Position numbers and translations under genes: made by a program | Part shown: positions 1 to 8,582 of the stretch, piece after piece | How the letters are laid out: every line of letters starts with the position of its first letter | How positions within the stretch are numbered: position 1 is the first letter of the stretch | The notes under the pieces: generated by a model | Database searches by the model: none | What the model saw: only the letters and a program-made list of their open reading frames with translations | What the model was told of the DNA's origin: nothing | NCBI GenBank assembly: GCA_937900125.1 | Contig: CALCEK010000212.1 | Location: 1-13,776, forward strand | From: an uncultured Treponema sp. | GTDB taxonomy: Bacteria; Spirochaetota; Spirochaetia; Treponematales; Treponemataceae | DNA length: 13,776 nucleotides | Direction: 5' to 3'

Positions 1-30
1 CTCTTTCCCTACACGACGCTCTTCCGATCT
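1..30. other. Illumina TruSeq adapter sequence (artefact)
   Basis: These 30 bases match the 3' end of the standard Illumina TruSeq read-1/P5 adapter, from CTCTTTCCCTACACGACGCT through the CTTCCGATCT end. They are not genomic. Biological sequence begins at base 31, where the ilvD reading frame resumes. Read on the minus strand, the ilvD frame runs open through the adapter and adds the artefact peptide EIGRASCRER. The adapter was left untrimmed on a read that ended the contig. Confidence 0.98.
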
Positions 31-1351
31 CTACGACATCGCCAGGATTTATTTGACATTTTTGTACAGCGTCCATTGCGTCTTTTTCATCGTCAAAAAC
101 CCGAGCTGGACCTGTGTGCTTCATAAGTTCAGGAGCGCACGCACTGCGTTTTACAACAGTTCCATTTGGTGCAAGGTTTCCAAACAAAATGGCAATTCCA
201 CCGTTTTCGCTAAATGGATTTTCAATCGGGCGCAAAATCTCAGGGTTGCGATTTTTAACATTCGCAATATTTTCCGCAATTGTTTTTCCTGTTGCAGTGA
301 TTAAATCAGTTTTTATCAGATTCTTTTTTGCCAGTTCCGCCAAAACCGCTTGAACTCCGCCCGCGTCATTCAATTCAGAAATAAACGTATGCCCCGCTGG
401 AGCTAAGTGGCACAAATTCGGTGTTCGCTCTGAGATTTCATTTACTTCGTGCAAATCAAGCGAAAGTCCTGCTTCGTGCATAATGGCGGGAACGTGGAGC
501 ATTGTGTTGCTTGAACAACCAAGTGCCATATCCGCCGCAAGTGCGTTTTTAAAACTGTCGCTTGTCATCATTGCGCGAGCGGTAATTCCCTTGTTGTACA
601 AATTCATAACCGCCATTCCCGCGTGTTTTGCAAGAGAAATTCGCGCACCTGTAACCGCAGGAATTGTGCCGTTTCCTGGAAGCCCCAAGCCCAAAACTTC
701 GGTTAAACAATTCATGCTGTTTGCCGTAAACATTCCAGAACAAGATCCGCAACCAGGGCAAGCACAGCGTTCCATTTCGTGCAGTTGATTTTCGGTGATT
801 TTTCCTGCTGCCACCGCCCCGACTGCTTCAAACATATCGGTGAGGGACAAATTTTTGTCGCTGTATGGATTTCCCTCTTCTTTTGAAGGAAGATGACCTG
901 GCATCATTGCACCACCAGAAACAAAAACTGTCGGAAGGTCAAGCCGCGCTGCTGCCATAAGCATTCCTGGAACGATTTTGTCGCAATTCGGAATCATAAC
1001 AAGGGCATCAAATTGATGTGCCTTTGCCACACACTCAATGCTATCGGCGATAAGTTCGCGTGTTACGAGCGAATGTTTCATTCCTTCGTGCCCCATGGCA
1101 ATTCCATCACAAACACCGATTGCAGGAAATTCGATTGGAGTTCCGCCCGCAATGCGCACACCCGCTTTTACCGCATCAGAAATTTTGTCAAGGTCAAAGT
1201 GTCCAGGGATAATTTCATTTTTTGCGCAACAAACGCCAACAAGCGGTCGGTCTAATTCTTCATCAGTGTAACCCATTGCGTAAAAAAGACTACGGTGCGG
1301 GGCGCGAGAAAGCCCCTTTGTAGCGTTATCAGATTTTTTTGTCACAGCCAT
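31..1351 (-). CDS. ilvD: Dihydroxy-acid dehydratase, 3'-truncated
   Basis: IlvD (EC 4.2.1.9) dehydrates 2,3-dihydroxy-isovalerate and 2,3-dihydroxy-3-methylvalerate to the 2-keto acids that precede valine, leucine and isoleucine in the cytoplasm. 440 codons are visible, starting MAVTKKSDNATKGLSRAPHR; the family is usually about 550-570 residues, so roughly the last 115-130 are missing because the contig ends in an adapter. Recognisable family blocks are NEIIPGHFDLDKI (45-57), GVCDGIAMGHEGM (79-91), PNCDKIVPGMLMAAAR (121-136) and CPGCGSCSGMFTANSMN (198-214). C123 and the C201/C204 region are the expected Fe-S ligands. The NEIIPGH block has G where the NEITPCN form of the family carries a cysteine. 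The start ATG (1349-1351) has GGAG six bases upstream. It lies 31 bases after leuB, so the two are probably co-transcribed. Confidence 0.96.
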
Positions 1352-1382
1352 ATAATTCTCCATTCCATAAAAAGTGCAATTT

Positions 1383-2477
1383 TTAGAGTTTATTTAAGTA
1401 TTCAACAACAAGGCTTCCCATCTTTTTGGTGCCAACCAATTTTCCGTCTTTTTTGACTTGTTCAATGGAAGAACCTGCAATGTCGCCCGTGCGCCAGCCA
1501 TCGCTTAAAACTTTGTCAACCGCCTGTTCAATTGCGCGAGCTTCTGTTTCTAGGTTAAAGCTGTAGCGCAAAAGCATTGCCGCAGACAAAATTGTTGCAA
1601 GCGGATTCGCCAAATCTTTTCCAGCAATATCGGGAGCTGTTCCGTGAATCGGTTCATACAAACCAGGCCCAGATTCGCCAAGAGAAGCAGATGCCAACAT
1701 TCCAATTGAACCTGTAATTTGACTTGCCTCGTCCGTTAAAATGTCGCCAAACATATTGCTTGTTGCAATAACATCAAATTGTCGGGGATTTCTGACTAAT
1801 TGCATTGCGGCGTTATCAATGTAAAGAAAATCTAGTTGAACATCGGGATAATTTTTGTGAACTTCTTCGGCAACTTTGCGCCACAATCGGCTTGAATTTA
1901 AAATATTTGCCTTGTCAATTACAGCGAGTTTTTTCTGGCGTTTTTGGGCAAATTCGAATCCCATTTTGACGATTCGTTCAATTTCTTCCCATGAATATTT
2001 TTCTGTATCCCAAGCGGAGCGTCCGTCGGCACTTGTTCCGCGCTCACCAAAATAGATTCCGCCAGTCAATTCGCGGATAACAAGAATGTCTAAACCTTCG
2101 CCAACAATTTCATCCTTTAAAGGACAAGCGTCTTTTAGTTGTTTCCACATAACAGCGGGGCGCAAATTTGCATAAACTTTCATTCCACCGCGCAAACCAA
2201 GCAAGGCTTTTTCTGGGCGGATTTCTGGAGCGACGTTATCCCATTTTGGACCGCCAACTGCACCGAGCAAAACCGCATCGCTTTTTAAGCATATTTCAAG
2301 TTGGTCTTGAGGAAGCGGATTTCCCCATTTGTCAATGGCAGCTCCTCCCGCAATAACTTCTGTATAATTAAATGAGTGTCCGTATTTTTTGGCAACAGCA
2401 TTTAAAACATTAACACCTTCTGCAACAACATCAGGTCCAATTCCGTCTCCTGGAATGAGAGCGATATTTTTTTCCAT
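1383..2477 (-). CDS. leuB: 3-isopropylmalate dehydrogenase
   Basis: LeuB (EC 1.1.1.85) performs the NAD+-dependent oxidative decarboxylation of 3-isopropylmalate to 2-oxoisocaproate, the third step of leucine synthesis. The 364-residue protein is full length for the family. It shows the N-terminal GDGIGPDVV (10-18), the substrate loop LLGLRGGMKVYANLRP (92-107) with R96 and R106, RELTGGIYFG (135-144) with R135 and Y142, K189 in DKANIL, and the Mg2+-binding aspartates D221, D245 and D249. The NAD-binding block EPIHGTAPDIAGK spans 275-287. The LLGLR loop favours isopropylmalate over isocitrate or tartrate as substrate. AAGGAG precedes the ATG by about 8 bases. It is the first visible gene of a leuB-ilvD transcript. 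Confidence 0.97.
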   Translation of the reverse strand: MEKNIALIPGDGIGPDVVAEGVNVLNAVAKKYGHSFNYTEVIAGGAAIDKWGNPLPQDQLEICLKSDAVLLGAVGGPKWDNVAPEIRPEKALLGLRGGMKVYANLRPAVMWKQLKDACPLKDEIVGEGLDILVIRELTGGIYFGERGTSADGRSAWDTEKYSWEEIERIVKMGFEFAQKRQKKLAVIDKANILNSSRLWRKVAEEVHKNYPDVQLDFLYIDNAAMQLVRNPRQFDVIATSNMFGDILTDEASQITGSIGMLASASLGESGPGLYEPIHGTAPDIAGKDLANPLATILSAAMLLRYSFNLETEARAIEQAVDKVLSDGWRTGDIAGSSIEQVKKDGKLVGTKKMGSLVVEYLNKL

Positions 2478-2569
2478 AACAAAAACTCCTTAGTGTTTTA
2501 TAAAAGTCCGTTCTAAAAGGCGCATTTTTTGAAGATTCCTTTAGTGAACTTTAAAAACAAATTTCTTGG

Positions 2570-2598
2570 ATAATACCACATTTTGATAAAATTGTACA
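2570..2598 (-). promoter_or_regulatory. Predicted sigma-70-type promoter of leuB-ilvD
   Basis: On the minus strand, a -35 box TGTACA (2593-2598, 4 of 6 to consensus) and a -10 box TATTAT (2570-2575, 5 of 6) are separated by 17 bases. A TG just before the -10 box makes it an extended -10. Transcription would begin near 2563, leaving a leader of roughly 85 bases before leuB. I see no T-box, leader peptide or clear attenuator in that leader, only a weak imperfect pairing between CTAAAGG and CCTTTTAG. Confidence 0.6.
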
Positions 2599-2658
2599 CT
2601 AGGCGCAAAAAGCTTCTTTTACAAGCGCGTTTCTACCGCAAATGCGCAAACTTTTTTG

Positions 2659-2687
2659 CTGACAAAATAAATTTTTCCCGCTATACT
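2659..2687 (+). promoter_or_regulatory. Predicted sigma-70-type promoter of sbcDC
   Basis: A -35 box CTGACA (2659-2664, 5 of 6) and a -10 box TATACT (2682-2687, 5 of 6) are separated by exactly 17 bases. Transcription would begin around 2694, so the leader is only about 13 bases and begins at the ribosome-binding site AAGGGAG (2694-2700) ahead of the sbcD ATG. Confidence 0.7.
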
Positions 2688-2706
2688 TTTTGTAAGGGAG
2701 ACAGAA

Positions 2707-4008
2707 ATGCGTTTTATTCACACGGCAGATTTGCATTTGGGAAATCAAATGCACAACATTGACAGAACCGCCGAAACCTCCGCGTTTTTTGATTGGCTAA
2801 AGTTGCAAATTGTCCGCGAAGAAGCGCAGGCATTAATTATTAGCGGCGACATTTTTGATAGCGCAAATCCGAGCATTGAGGCGCGAACTCAGTTTTACAC
2901 TTTTTTGGCATCGCTTATGGAAACAAAATGCAAAAACGTTATCCTTGTGGGCGGGAATCACGATTCGGGGGCGATGCTTGACTCTACAAAAAAAATATTT
3001 GAACTTTTAAACATTCACGTAATCGGCTCAATTGCAAATCTTTCTCCGAGCGATATGGTGTTTGAACTTTTTGACGAAAAAAATAATTGCATAGGAATTT
3101 GTCTTGCCGTTCCATTTGTGCGGGACATCGAATTGAGGAATTTTCTTCAGGCAAAAGGAATCAAATCCTCCGATTCAGATTTACTTTCTGCGGGCTACAC
3201 TAAATTGTATTCCGAAGTTTTTGCGGCTGCCGAAAAAATCCGTGCGCAAAGAAATTTGCCGCTCATTGCCACAGGACATTTGTACGCAAATGATTTGGAA
3301 GGTCGACTAAAAAATGCAAACGCTTCGGTAAAAACTGATGACGGAGTGCGCGTTTTAGACGTTTTAGGAACGCTCGGAAATGTTCCGCAAACAGTTTTTC
3401 CGCCAGTACATTACGTGGCTTTAGGGCATATTCATTACAGCACAACTGTTGCAAAAAATGAGCGGATTCGTTATTCAGGTTCACCATTTGTTTTGGGATT
3501 TGATGAAGCATCTTTGGCGCACCACATTTTGCTTGTTGATTTAAAAGAGGAAAATTCATTTTCTCCAATCGTAAAAAAAATTCAAACAGAAGCCCATTTT
3601 GTTTACAAACGAATTTCTGGTTCTCTCCCCGAAATAAAATCGGAATTACAAAAATTATCCCTTTTAAAAGGTCAAGAGGGTGTTAAGCCGATTTTTATTG
3701 AAATCTCTTACAAAAAAGATTTTTCGCAAAGCATAAAGCAAACCGCGCAAGATTTTCTTGAAGAAGAAATAAAAAATTTGCCGAGCGAATGTTCCGTTGT
3801 AAGTTGGCGCGTTCAAGAATCGGAATCGTACAATTATTCAGAAATGCAAAATTTTGATGCGCAAGAAATAGAAAATCTTGATGAAGAAACAATTTTTACC
3901 AAATTCATTTTAAGCCGAATCAAGTGTGCACCAGAATCAGAAGAAGCAAAAGAAATCTTAAAAGTGTGCCTTCCATTATTTTTAGAAGTTGCGGGAGATG
4001 TTTTATGA
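2707..4008 (+). CDS. sbcD: SbcD exonuclease subunit (MRE11 type)
   Basis: SbcD is the metal-dependent nuclease subunit of the SbcCD complex, which opens hairpins and processes protein-blocked or broken DNA ends. The 433-residue protein begins with the calcineurin-like phosphoesterase signature: HTADLHLG (D8, H10), SGDIFDS (D48), GGNHDS (N84, H85), GH at 190-191 and GHIH with H241 and H243. These give the full set of metal ligands expected for the family. The region after about residue 280 corresponds to the capping and SbcC-contact part. The ATG has AAGGGAG just upstream. Its stop TGA overlaps the sbcC start as ATGA (4005-4008), so the two subunits are probably translationally coupled. Confidence 0.96.
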   Translation: MRFIHTADLHLGNQMHNIDRTAETSAFFDWLKLQIVREEAQALIISGDIFDSANPSIEARTQFYTFLASLMETKCKNVILVGGNHDSGAMLDSTKKIFELLNIHVIGSIANLSPSDMVFELFDEKNNCIGICLAVPFVRDIELRNFLQAKGIKSSDSDLLSAGYTKLYSEVFAAAEKIRAQRNLPLIATGHLYANDLEGRLKNANASVKTDDGVRVLDVLGTLGNVPQTVFPPVHYVALGHIHYSTTVAKNERIRYSGSPFVLGFDEASLAHHILLVDLKEENSFSPIVKKIQTEAHFVYKRISGSLPEIKSELQKLSLLKGQEGVKPIFIEISYKKDFSQSIKQTAQDFLEEEIKNLPSECSVVSWRVQESESYNYSEMQNFDAQEIENLDEETIFTKFILSRIKCAPESEEAKEILKVCLPLFLEVAGDVL

Positions 4009-7000
4009 GAATCTTAAAACTGGAATTTGAAAATTTAAACTCGCTAAAAGGAAAATGGAAAATCGATTTTACACATCCCTATTACGCCGAAAATCACGAC
4101 ATCTTTGTAATTTCTGGAGAAACAGGCGCGGGAAAAACAACTTTGCTTGATGCAATTACACTCGCATTGTACGGACGAACTCCGCGGCAAGAAGCCGTAA
4201 ACACGGGCAAAGGCGGAAACGAAATTATGACTCGCGGAACATATTTTTGCCGTTCGCGGGTAACTTACAAATGCAAAAATGGAATTTATTCTTCCGAGTT
4301 TTTTCAAAATCGCGCAAAGGCAAGTGGCAAATTGCAAAATGCAAATTTTATCATTTACGACAAAAACGGTACGGAAATAAAAAAAGGCTCGGCTTCAAAT
4401 CTTGCAAAAGAAACTCAGCAAATTATTCAACTTGATTACGAACAATTTTGCCGCTCCATTATGTTGGCGCAGGGCGAGTTTAGCACTTTTTTAAAAAGCT
4501 CTTCGCAGGCGCGTGCAGAAATTTTGGAAAAGCTTACAGGCACGGAACGCTACCGCAAAGTTGGCGCAAAAATTGCAGAAAAGTTTAGCGATGCAAAACG
4601 AGATTACAAAGAAAAGAAAGAACAAAAAGAAGCAATCGAAAAATCTCTTATGAGCGAAGAAGATTTTTTGGCGGAGCAAGAAAAGCTAAACAAAAACCAA
4701 GCTGAACTTTTAGAAACGGAAAAAAAACTTGAAGCTCTTCAGACCGAATTGAATTTTTTGAGCGAACTTTCTCGCCTAAACTCTGAACTTTCTGAAGCGC
4801 AAAATAAGAAAAACAAAATAGAATTTGAGCTAAAAAATTTTTCTCAAAGTGAACAAAAACTTGTAATTGCCCAAGCTGCAAGAAAATGCGAGGGGGCTTT
4901 TGCTTCGGTAAAAAATTGTCGGGCGGAACAAAATGCCGATTTGGAAAATCTAAAAAATCTTGATTCTAAAATTTCTGATGCCAAAATTGATTTTGAAAAA
5001 GCGGCGGCGGAATCTAAAAGTGCACAAGAAGCTTTTTTAAAAAGAGAAAAGTTTCAAAGTGAACAACAGTCGGTTTGGAAAAAAGTTCGTGAGCTAGACA
5101 CTAAAATTTTTTCTGCAAAGAAAAACGCTTTAGAAACGCAACGAAACAAAGAAAAACTTGAACAAACATTTTTTGAAAATAAAGAAAAAATTTCTGCCTT
5201 GGATTCTGAACTTTCCGTTCTTGAAAAAAATTGCACCGAATTACAAAATTATCTTTCTGCTCATCAAAATGACGAAAATCTTTTGCAAATTATTACTCGA
5301 AGCGAAACTTTAAAAAGCTCCGCAGACAAAAGCAAAATTGAATCAGAAAAATTTGATTCAGAAAAAAATTCCATTCAAAAAGAAATTTTCAATTTGGAAT
5401 CAAACATAAAACTAAAACAAGAAGAATTAAAAAATATAGAAAAAGAAATTAACGAATTTATTTCTTCGGATGCGGTTTTTATTTCGGAGCTTTTGCAAAA
5501 TCAACTTAAAAAAGGAAAGCCATGCCCAGTTTGCGGCAATCTTTATTGCGGAGAAGAAGTTCAGCAAAATGTTAGCGATTTACAAAAAGCGCAAAATGTT
5601 TTTTCTACAAGTAAAAATTTTTCCGAGTTAAGAAAAACGGCAAAAGAAGCACTTCAAAATTTGCAGACAAAATTTGAAAGAGCAAAAAGCGATTTTAAAA
5701 ATGCAGATGAAAATTTTTCTGTTGCGCAAAAAAATTATCAAGAAGTTGTCAAGCAAATTGAAAATGAATTTTTACCTTGGCAAGAAGAATTTGAAAATCT
5801 TGAAATTGAAAAAAAAATCTTAAAGGCAAAAAATCTTTTTGATTCTTGGACAGAAAAAAAATCAGCGTTAGAAAAAAACTCAAAGACAAAATCAGAAAAA
5901 GAAGCCGAACAAAAAACGCTTTTGGAAAACTTGCGCGGAATTGAAAAAATGTTTGAAGAAGCAAAAACCGCCGATTCAGAAGCGCAAAACGCCTTACAAA
6001 TGCTTGTACAAGAAAGAAATAAATTGTTTGGCGAAAAATCGGTTGACGCAGTAGAAGCCGAAGTTGCAAAAGAAATAGAAGTCCTAAAAGCGGAAGCCAC
6101 AAATTCTGAAAAAAGAAAATTGGATTTTGAAAAAAAGCAATCGGAGCTTAACGCAAAAAAAGAACAAGTTCACCAATCTTTTACGCAAAGAATTTCTGTT
6201 TTAGAAGAATCAGAATCCAATTTCAAAAAAATGCTAAATCAAAATGGCTTTGATTCAGAGGATTCTTTTTTTAATGCCCGAATGTCCGAAAAAGAATTTT
6301 CAGAGCTTTCAGAAAAAAGTGAAAATCTAAAAACGCAAAAAACGCAAGCCGCCGCCGCTTTAGAAAACGCACAAAAATCTTACGAAAACTACAAACAAAA
6401 TGCACCCGCAATTCGAGAAACGCCCGAAGTGCAAAATGAAATTTCGGCGGTTAAGAGCAAAAAAGAAATTCTACAAAAAAATGCGGTTGACATAAAAACA
6501 AAATTAAATTTAAACGAACAAAATAAAAAATCCGCGCAAAAAATTATTTCTGAGTTTGAAGAAGTGCAAAAAAATTTCGCGCTTTGGGAGCAGGTTTCAA
6601 AAATTTCTGGAAAAGCGGACGGTTCGGAAATTTCCGTTTTTGTGCAGAGCTTGGCGTTTAACAAACTTTTGGAGCGGGCCAACAAAAAATTGTACGGAAT
6701 GACGGAGCGGTTTAAAATTATACAAAAGGAAGCGGGAACTTTGGACTTTGCAATTTCCGACACGTATTTTTCTGAGCCGCGGGCAATTTCTAATTTGAGT
6801 GGAGGCGAGCAGTTTTTGGTGAGTCTTTCGCTTGCGCTTGGAATTTCTGAATTTGCAAGTCAAAATGTAAAAGTTGATTCGCTTTTTTTGGACGAGGGAT
6901 TTGGAACTTTGAGCGGAAAACTTTTGACGGAAGCCGTAAACACATTAAAGGCTTTGCAAAAAAACAACAAAATGCTCGGAATTATTACACACGTTCACGA

Positions 7001-7091
7001 TGTTATAGCAGAAATCCCACAGCAAATTACGGTAAAAAAATGTTCTGATGGAACAAGTATTTTGTTAGGCTCAGGAATTACGCACGATTAG
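4005..7091 (+). CDS. sbcC: SbcC ATPase subunit (RAD50 type)
   Basis: SbcC is the SMC-like ATPase that clamps DNA and drives the SbcD nuclease. Starting at the ATG at 4005 it has 1028 residues. The frame is open 27 codons further upstream, but that stretch is antiparallel to no family block and overlaps sbcD, and the 4005 ATG has GGGAG seven bases away. Walker A GETGAGKTT lies at 38-46, followed by a Q-loop block AQGEFSTFLKSSS. A long Lys/Glu/Asn-rich coiled coil is folded at a zinc hook CPVC (C507-C510), almost exactly mid-protein. The C-terminal half-ATPase has the signature LSGGEQ (931-936), Walker B LFLDEGFGTL (D963, E964) and the H-loop ITHV (H996). The coding strand is extremely A-rich in the coiled coil, with many poly-A runs. 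No rho-independent terminator is visible in the 44 bases before the convergent rlmB. Confidence 0.96.
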   Translation: MRILKLEFENLNSLKGKWKIDFTHPYYAENHDIFVISGETGAGKTTLLDAITLALYGRTPRQEAVNTGKGGNEIMTRGTYFCRSRVTYKCKNGIYSSEFFQNRAKASGKLQNANFIIYDKNGTEIKKGSASNLAKETQQIIQLDYEQFCRSIMLAQGEFSTFLKSSSQARAEILEKLTGTERYRKVGAKIAEKFSDAKRDYKEKKEQKEAIEKSLMSEEDFLAEQEKLNKNQAELLETEKKLEALQTELNFLSELSRLNSELSEAQNKKNKIEFELKNFSQSEQKLVIAQAARKCEGAFASVKNCRAEQNADLENLKNLDSKISDAKIDFEKAAAESKSAQEAFLKREKFQSEQQSVWKKVRELDTKIFSAKKNALETQRNKEKLEQTFFENKEKISALDSELSVLEKNCTELQNYLSAHQNDENLLQIITRSETLKSSADKSKIESEKFDSEKNSIQKEIFNLESNIKLKQEELKNIEKEINEFISSDAVFISELLQNQLKKGKPCPVCGNLYCGEEVQQNVSDLQKAQNVFSTSKNFSELRKTAKEALQNLQTKFERAKSDFKNADENFSVAQKNYQEVVKQIENEFLPWQEEFENLEIEKKILKAKNLFDSWTEKKSALEKNSKTKSEKEAEQKTLLENLRGIEKMFEEAKTADSEAQNALQMLVQERNKLFGEKSVDAVEAEVAKEIEVLKAEATNSEKRKLDFEKKQSELNAKKEQVHQSFTQRISVLEESESNFKKMLNQNGFDSEDSFFNARMSEKEFSELSEKSENLKTQKTQAAAALENAQKSYENYKQNAPAIRETPEVQNEISAVKSKKEILQKNAVDIKTKLNLNEQNKKSAQKIISEFEEVQKNFALWEQVSKISGKADGSEISVFVQSLAFNKLLERANKKLYGMTERFKIIQKEAGTLDFAISDTYFSEPRAISNLSGGEQFLVSLSLALGISEFASQNVKVDSLFLDEGFGTLSGKLLTEAVNTLKALQKNNKMLGIITHVHDVIAEIPQQITVKKCSDGTSILLGSGITHD

Positions 7092-7135
7092 CGGAGTCAA
7101 ATTGTGAACAAAAAATGCGGCCTTGTCGTTTGGCG

Positions 7136-7927
7136 TTAATTTTCTAAAAGTTGGCGGCGACGTTCGTACAAAAAAATTCCTGCGGCAACAGAAACATTTA
7201 AGCTGTCGATTTTTCCAGAAGTTGGAATTGAAAGTACAGAATCGCAATTTTGTAAAAGCAAGCGAGAAATTCCGTTGCCTTCGCTTCCCATAACGATGCA
7301 AGTTTTTTCGGTAAAACTTGTTGTTCCCAGTTTAGTCCCTTTTGCGTCTGCGGCAAAAATCCAAAATCCGTTTTGTCGTAAAAGCTCAACCGCACGAACT
7401 AAATTCGGCACGACTGCCAAAGACACCCAACTTGCGGCTCCAGCACTTGCTCGCGCGATAATTTGATTTTGGTTTATGCCGCTCACAGAATTTCTTTCTG
7501 GCACAATTAAAAGGTCTCCGCCTAATTGGTCGCAACTGCGCAAAATTGCCCCGATGTTATGTGGGTCAGTTATGCCATCTAGCAAAACAACGGTTGCGCA
7601 TTTAGGACAAGAGTTTAACCATTCTTGGAGCGACACAATGTTTGACGCGCTTGATTTTTCATTTTGAACCGTAAGAATTATTCCGCGGTGTTCTTGTGCG
7701 CTTTGCGGAAGATTTTTCACAAGGGAATCAAGAACAGAATCCGTAACGGTTTCCACTGGGATTTTTGCACTTTGCGCAAGGGATAAAATTTTTGCAACGC
7801 GCGGTCCTTTTTTTGAATAAAAAATTTTAGGACGCTCCCCATTAAAATTTTGGCTAAAGCGTTTTACCCTTTCTTCTATAGCATGAAAACCCGTGTATAC
7901 GGTCTGCTCTGTAATTTCTTCAGACAT
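7136..7927 (-). CDS. rlmB: RlmB/TrmH-family RNA 2'-O-methyltransferase
   Basis: This is a SpoU/TrmH-class knotted methyltransferase that uses SAM to methylate a ribose 2'-OH. The closest family match by eye is RlmB, which modifies G2251 of 23S rRNA in Escherichia coli. The 263 residues comprise an N-terminal substrate-binding domain (GFHAIEERV, about 13-21, to about 85) and the SPOUT domain. The three family motifs are present: LLDGITDPHNIGAILRSCD (115-133, with N124 and R130), IVMGSEGNGIS (211-221) and IPTSGKIDSLNVSVAAGIFLYE (234-255). A related TrmH-like target cannot be excluded from sequence alone. Its ATG lies inside the end of the ychJ-like gene (8-base overlap) and I see no good Shine-Dalgarno of its own, so it probably depends on coupled translation. 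Confidence 0.9.
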   Translation of the reverse strand: MSEEITEQTVYTGFHAIEERVKRFSQNFNGERPKIFYSKKGPRVAKILSLAQSAKIPVETVTDSVLDSLVKNLPQSAQEHRGIILTVQNEKSSASNIVSLQEWLNSCPKCATVVLLDGITDPHNIGAILRSCDQLGGDLLIVPERNSVSGINQNQIIARASAGAASWVSLAVVPNLVRAVELLRQNGFWIFAADAKGTKLGTTSFTEKTCIVMGSEGNGISRLLLQNCDSVLSIPTSGKIDSLNVSVAAGIFLYERRRQLLEN

Positions 7928-8441
7928 TTTTACCGTGGCACTGTTTGTATTTTTTTCCAGAACCGCATGGGCATGGTTCGTTGCGACCGATTTTTCTGCC
8001 TTCGCGAACTACGGTTGTGGGGCGCAACATTCCTTCGCTGTAAAGCCATTCGCCGTTTACTTTTTTAAATCCGCCGATTTCGTGGTGAATGTCGCGAATT
8101 CCTTTTTGCGTATAAGTGGCTTCAAATTCAACAATTCCTTCTTCGTCTTGTTCGCCACCTTTTTCGGTGCGGAGAATTTTTAAGCCGTGCCAAGTGCTTT
8201 TGTTGCTCCAATCTTCCGTTGCTTTGCGGTCAATTTGGGCAATTTTTTCGCCAGTTTCGCAAGTGTTGATTATAAAGTCGATATTGTGAACAACGTATGC
8301 GCTATAGCGAGCGCGCATTAACGCTTCGGCAGTTTTTGCCTTTTCTGTTCCATTTAAAAGCGGTTCGCAGCATTGTGCAAACGATTTTCCACTGCCACAC
8401 GGGCAATTTTCCAAAGATTTTGTTTCTTCTGCTTCACTCAT
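7920..8441 (-). CDS. ychJ: YchJ-family protein with two SEC-C motifs
   Basis: A 173-residue member of the YchJ (UPF0225) family; its biochemical role is not established. It has a SEC-C zinc-binding motif at each end: CPCGSGKSFAQCC (C13, C15, C24, C25) and CPCGSGKKYKQCH (C157, C159, C168, H169). The C-terminal one resembles the zinc tail of SecA. Between them is the family's central domain, including ALMRARYSAYV (40-50), STWHGLKIL and a beta-rich block EGIVEFEATY. It lies first in a two-gene unit with rlmB. No Shine-Dalgarno precedes the ATG, and the promoter places the transcript start at or next to it. Confidence 0.9.
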   Translation of the reverse strand: MSEAEETKSLENCPCGSGKSFAQCCEPLLNGTEKAKTAEALMRARYSAYVVHNIDFIINTCETGEKIAQIDRKATEDWSNKSTWHGLKILRTEKGGEQDEEGIVEFEATYTQKGIRDIHHEIGGFKKVNGEWLYSEGMLRPTTVVREGRKIGRNEPCPCGSGKKYKQCHGKNV

Positions 8442-8449
8442 AAGCGCAA

Positions 8450-8478
8450 AGTATATCGTTTAAAATGATTTTTGTCAT
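8450..8478 (-). promoter_or_regulatory. Promoter of ychJ-rlmB, predicts near-leaderless mRNA
   Basis: Reading the minus strand, -35 ATGACA (8473-8478, 5 of 6) and -10 TATACT (8450-8455, 5 of 6) are exactly 17 bases apart, almost the same pair of boxes as in the sbcD promoter. Only 8 bases separate the -10 box from the ATG (8439-8441). Transcription would therefore start within about 0-3 bases of the start codon. Confidence 0.65.
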
Positions 8479-8502
8479 TAGGAAAGTTTAGTTTTTTTTG
8501 TT

Positions 8503-8571
8503 GCGCAGAGAATTCGTAGATGTTTCGCTGCACTCAACATGACGGGGGTAATGCACTTGTATGACGGGAAA
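8503..8571. repeat. Probable dispersed extragenic repeat
   Basis: This stretch includes GATGTTTCGCTGCACTCAAC (8518-8537) followed by ATGACGGG twice (8538-8545 and 8562-8569). It is of the type found scattered between genes in several bacterial genomes, where its minus-strand translation (here RHVECSETSTNSL) recurs as a spurious peptide. It lies upstream of the rex control region and has no credible gene. There is only one copy in this window, so the repeat call is from family resemblance and not from a second copy seen here. Confidence 0.4.
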
Positions 8572-8582
8572 AACGGAATTTG

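Noticed and set aside
2478..2565. A T-box or leucine attenuator in the leuB leader.
   Set aside because: There is no run of leucine codons, no T-box-like conserved sequence and no terminator hairpin, only a weak imperfect stem.
3924..4004. A 27-codon N-terminal extension of sbcC within sbcD.
   Set aside because: It is a shadow of sbcD. The ATG at 4005 has a good ribosome-binding site and gives the standard SbcC N-terminus MRILKLEFENLNSLKG.
5738..6102. Long minus-strand ORFs inside sbcC with Phe- and Ser-rich translations.
   Set aside because: They are the complement of the A-rich coiled-coil codons and have no family features.
7092..7135. A terminator between the convergent sbcC and rlmB genes.
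   Set aside because: I could not find a stem followed by a T run in either direction in these 44 bases.
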